Part shown: positions 12,188-13,651 of the stretch, piece after piece
Layout: every line of letters starts with the position of its first letter
How positions within the stretch are numbered: the stretch's first letter is position 1
From: a bacterium
Lineage (GTDB): Bacteria; UBP15; UBA6099; DSWB01
Length of the DNA stretch: 13,651 bases
Direction of reading: 5' to 3'
NCBI GenBank assembly: GCA_020061125.1
Contig: JAGUYV010000340.1
Location: 1 to 13,651 of the forward strand
Notes under the pieces: model-generated
Seen by the model: the letters and a program-made list of their open reading frames with translations, nothing else
Database searches by the model: none
What the model was told of the DNA's origin: nothing
Position numbers and translations under genes: made by a program

Positions 12188-13651
12188 ATGAAGCTCGTCA
12201 CAGCGGATCAGATGCGCGGACTGGACCGCGCGGCCATTGACACATACGGCATTCCCGGGGTCGTGCTCATGGAGAATGCGTCGCGCGCCGTGTTCGAGAT
12301 CATGGCGTCGCGCGCCGTGCCGCTGGGCGGCAGAAAAGTGTGCGTGGTGTGCGGCCGGGGCAACAACGGCGGGGACGGATTCGCCGTGGCGCGGCACCTG
12401 CTGAACGCGGGCGCGATCCCGGTTGCGGTTCTGGCCTCGGATCCTTCGTCCGTGTCCGGTGACGCTCGCACGAATCTTGATATCTGCCTCAAGCTCGGCA
12501 TCCCTGTTAAAAATGTAGCCGATGAGAAACAAATGCCCGCGTTGCGCGCCGCGTTGCGCAATGCGGATCTGATCGTGGATGCGCTGCTGGGAACCGGCGT
12601 CAAGGGCGCGCCTCGGCCTTTTTTCGCAAAAATCATCCGGGCTATGAACAAAAGGCAGGTTCCGGTGTACGCCGTGGATGTGCCGAGCGGCGTGGACGCG
12701 GATTCGGGCCGGGTTCCGGGCGAGGCCGTGCGCTCGGATCACACCATCACCTTTGGCGCGCCCAAAATCGGTCTTTTCGTGTATCCGGGCGCGGAATTCG
12801 CGGGCCAGGTCTATATCGCAGATATCGGTATTCCCACGCACTTGATCAGGGAACTCAAGACGGACGCGCATCTCACGGGACCAGCTTACATTGCGGCGCA
12901 TGTGAAGCCGCGGCGTGCGGATGCACACAAGGGCGACTGCGGGAAAGTCCTGGTCATAGGCGGTTCGCACGGCATGAGCGGCGCGGTGTGTCTGGCCGGC
13001 GCCAGCGCCCTGCGCACGGGCGCGGGACTGGTTCATCTTGCTGTGCCCGAGTGCATTTCACACATTGTGGACAAATCGTTCACCGAGGGCGTCACCATCC
13101 CGCTGCCGGATATGGACGGAACCCTGTCCGAACTGTGCATGGAGGATTTGCTGCCGCGCATGGGAGCGGCCAGCGCGATTATCCTCGGGCCGGGCCTAGG
13201 CGTGAACCGCGCCGTGTGCGAAGTGGCGGGACAGGTTCTGGCGCAGGCGCGCGTGCCGGTTGTCGTAGATGCCGACGGGCTGAATTGCCTGGCCCGCATG
13301 AAATCCGCGGCGTTCACAAAGCGGATGAAAGCGCCATTGATCCTCACGCCTCATCCCGGGGAAATGGCGAGGTTGCTTAAAAGCGATACCGGCGCCGTGC
13401 AGTCGGTCAGGCTCGACGCGGCGCGCGCATGCGCCCGGAAATTCCGCGCCACGGTGGTGCTCAAGGGCGCGTACTCGATCATCGCCGCGCCGCGCGGGGA
13501 TTGTTATGTGAATCCCACGGGCAATGCGGGCATGGCCACGGCAGGAAGCGGCGATGTGTTGAGCGGCGTGATTGGCGCGCTGGCGGGGGAGGGCGTGAAT
13601 CCCTTCGCAGCGGCCGTGTGCGGCGCGTACATCCACGGCCTGGCCGGGGAC
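12188..13651 (+). CDS. nnr: Bifunctional NAD(P)HX epimerase/dehydratase (partial at right edge)
   Basis: ATG 12188 has GGGAGG 6 nt upstream. 488 codons run open to the window edge; family members are near 500-520 residues, so only a short tail is missing. N-terminal YjeF_N epimerase domain: LMENASRAV (27-35), CGRGNNGGDGF (55-65), LLGTGVKG (133-140) and DVPSGVDADSG (164-174). C-terminal ribokinase-like dehydratase domain: HKGDCGKVLVIGGS (248-260) with GMSGA, LGPGLG (333-338), DADGLN (361-366), LTPHPGE (386-392) and GNAGMATAGSGDVLSG (445-460), containing the catalytic Asp456. Function: epimerises R-NAD(P)HX and dehydrates the S form with ADP or ATP, restoring NAD(P)H; a cytosolic metabolite-repair enzyme. 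GC is higher here than in the genes to the left. It may share a transcript with rpiB. Confidence 0.94.
   Translation, partial: MKLVTADQMRGLDRAAIDTYGIPGVVLMENASRAVFEIMASRAVPLGGRKVCVVCGRGNNGGDGFAVARHLLNAGAIPVAVLASDPSSVSGDARTNLDICLKLGIPVKNVADEKQMPALRAALRNADLIVDALLGTGVKGAPRPFFAKIIRAMNKRQVPVYAVDVPSGVDADSGRVPGEAVRSDHTITFGAPKIGLFVYPGAEFAGQVYIADIGIPTHLIRELKTDAHLTGPAYIAAHVKPRRADAHKGDCGKVLVIGGSHGMSGAVCLAGASALRTGAGLVHLAVPECISHIVDKSFTEGVTIPLPDMDGTLSELCMEDLLPRMGAASAIILGPGLGVNRAVCEVAGQVLAQARVPVVVDADGLNCLARMKSAAFTKRMKAPLILTPHPGEMARLLKSDTGAVQSVRLDAARACARKFRATVVLKGAYSIIAAPRGDCYVNPTGNAGMATAGSGDVLSGVIGALAGEGVNPFAAAVCGAYIHGLAGD

Noticed and set aside
12119-13036. Minus-strand open frame of 305 codons opposite nnr
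   Set aside because: Antisense shadow of a clearly conserved enzyme in GC-rich DNA; composition is Arg/His/Ala-rich without domain motifs.

Overview
The window comes from a moderately GC-rich bacterium with no mobile element, CRISPR array, rRNA or tRNA gene that I can see. The best clue to lifestyle is a leftward heme cluster: glutamyl-tRNA reductase plus the radical SAM enzymes AhbC and AhbD. These mark the siroheme-dependent route to heme b known from sulfate reducers, methanogens and other mostly anaerobic prokaryotes. Predicted lipoproteins and secreted proteins fit a Gram-negative-type cell. Desulfobacterota or a PVC/FCB-like anaerobic lineage would fit, but the window cannot decide this.

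Layout. (1) Positions 1-4154, minus strand: hemA, a CcsA/HemX-family membrane protein, ahbC, and ahbD, which runs off the left edge. Two of the three junctions have 2-nt gaps, so this looks like one operon read from right to left. HemA makes the tetrapyrrole precursor, AhbC and AhbD perform the last steps from didecarboxysiroheme to heme b, and the membrane protein is a candidate for heme handling or for control of HemA. (2) 4155-4342: divergent intergenic region with a self-complementary TATAAT-containing box. (3) 4343-5227, plus strand: a small MscS-type mechanosensitive channel. (4) 5228-5584: 357 nt of AT-richer non-coding DNA with a good sigma70-like promoter and a hairpin at the predicted transcript start. 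(5) 5585-6622: a secreted calcineurin-like phosphoesterase lipoprotein of lower GC than its neighbours. (6) 6807-7811: an exported protein I do not recognise, with an Ig/FN3-like half and an orphan C-terminal half. (7) 7951-11498: a sugar ABC importer of the ribose/xylose type in the order ATPase, binding lipoprotein, permease. It is preceded by a strong promoter overlapped by two palindromic ATCCCGGAT boxes. (8) 11660-13651: rpiB (ribose-5-phosphate isomerase B) and nnr (NAD(P)HX epimerase/dehydratase, cut by the right edge), separated from the importer by a perfect 12-bp stem-loop.

The importer and RpiB fit uptake of a pentose or similar sugar and its entry into the pentose phosphate pool, although no sugar kinase is present in the window. 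Nnr repairs hydrated NAD(P)H and is probably a housekeeping partner. The most original signals are the twin-palindrome operator candidate before the importer, the departure of the CcsA-like protein from the WWD heme-binding consensus inside a heme operon, the unknown secreted protein, and a short ATTCGTG repeat before nnr. I did not find a clearly novel multi-gene defence or mobile system.
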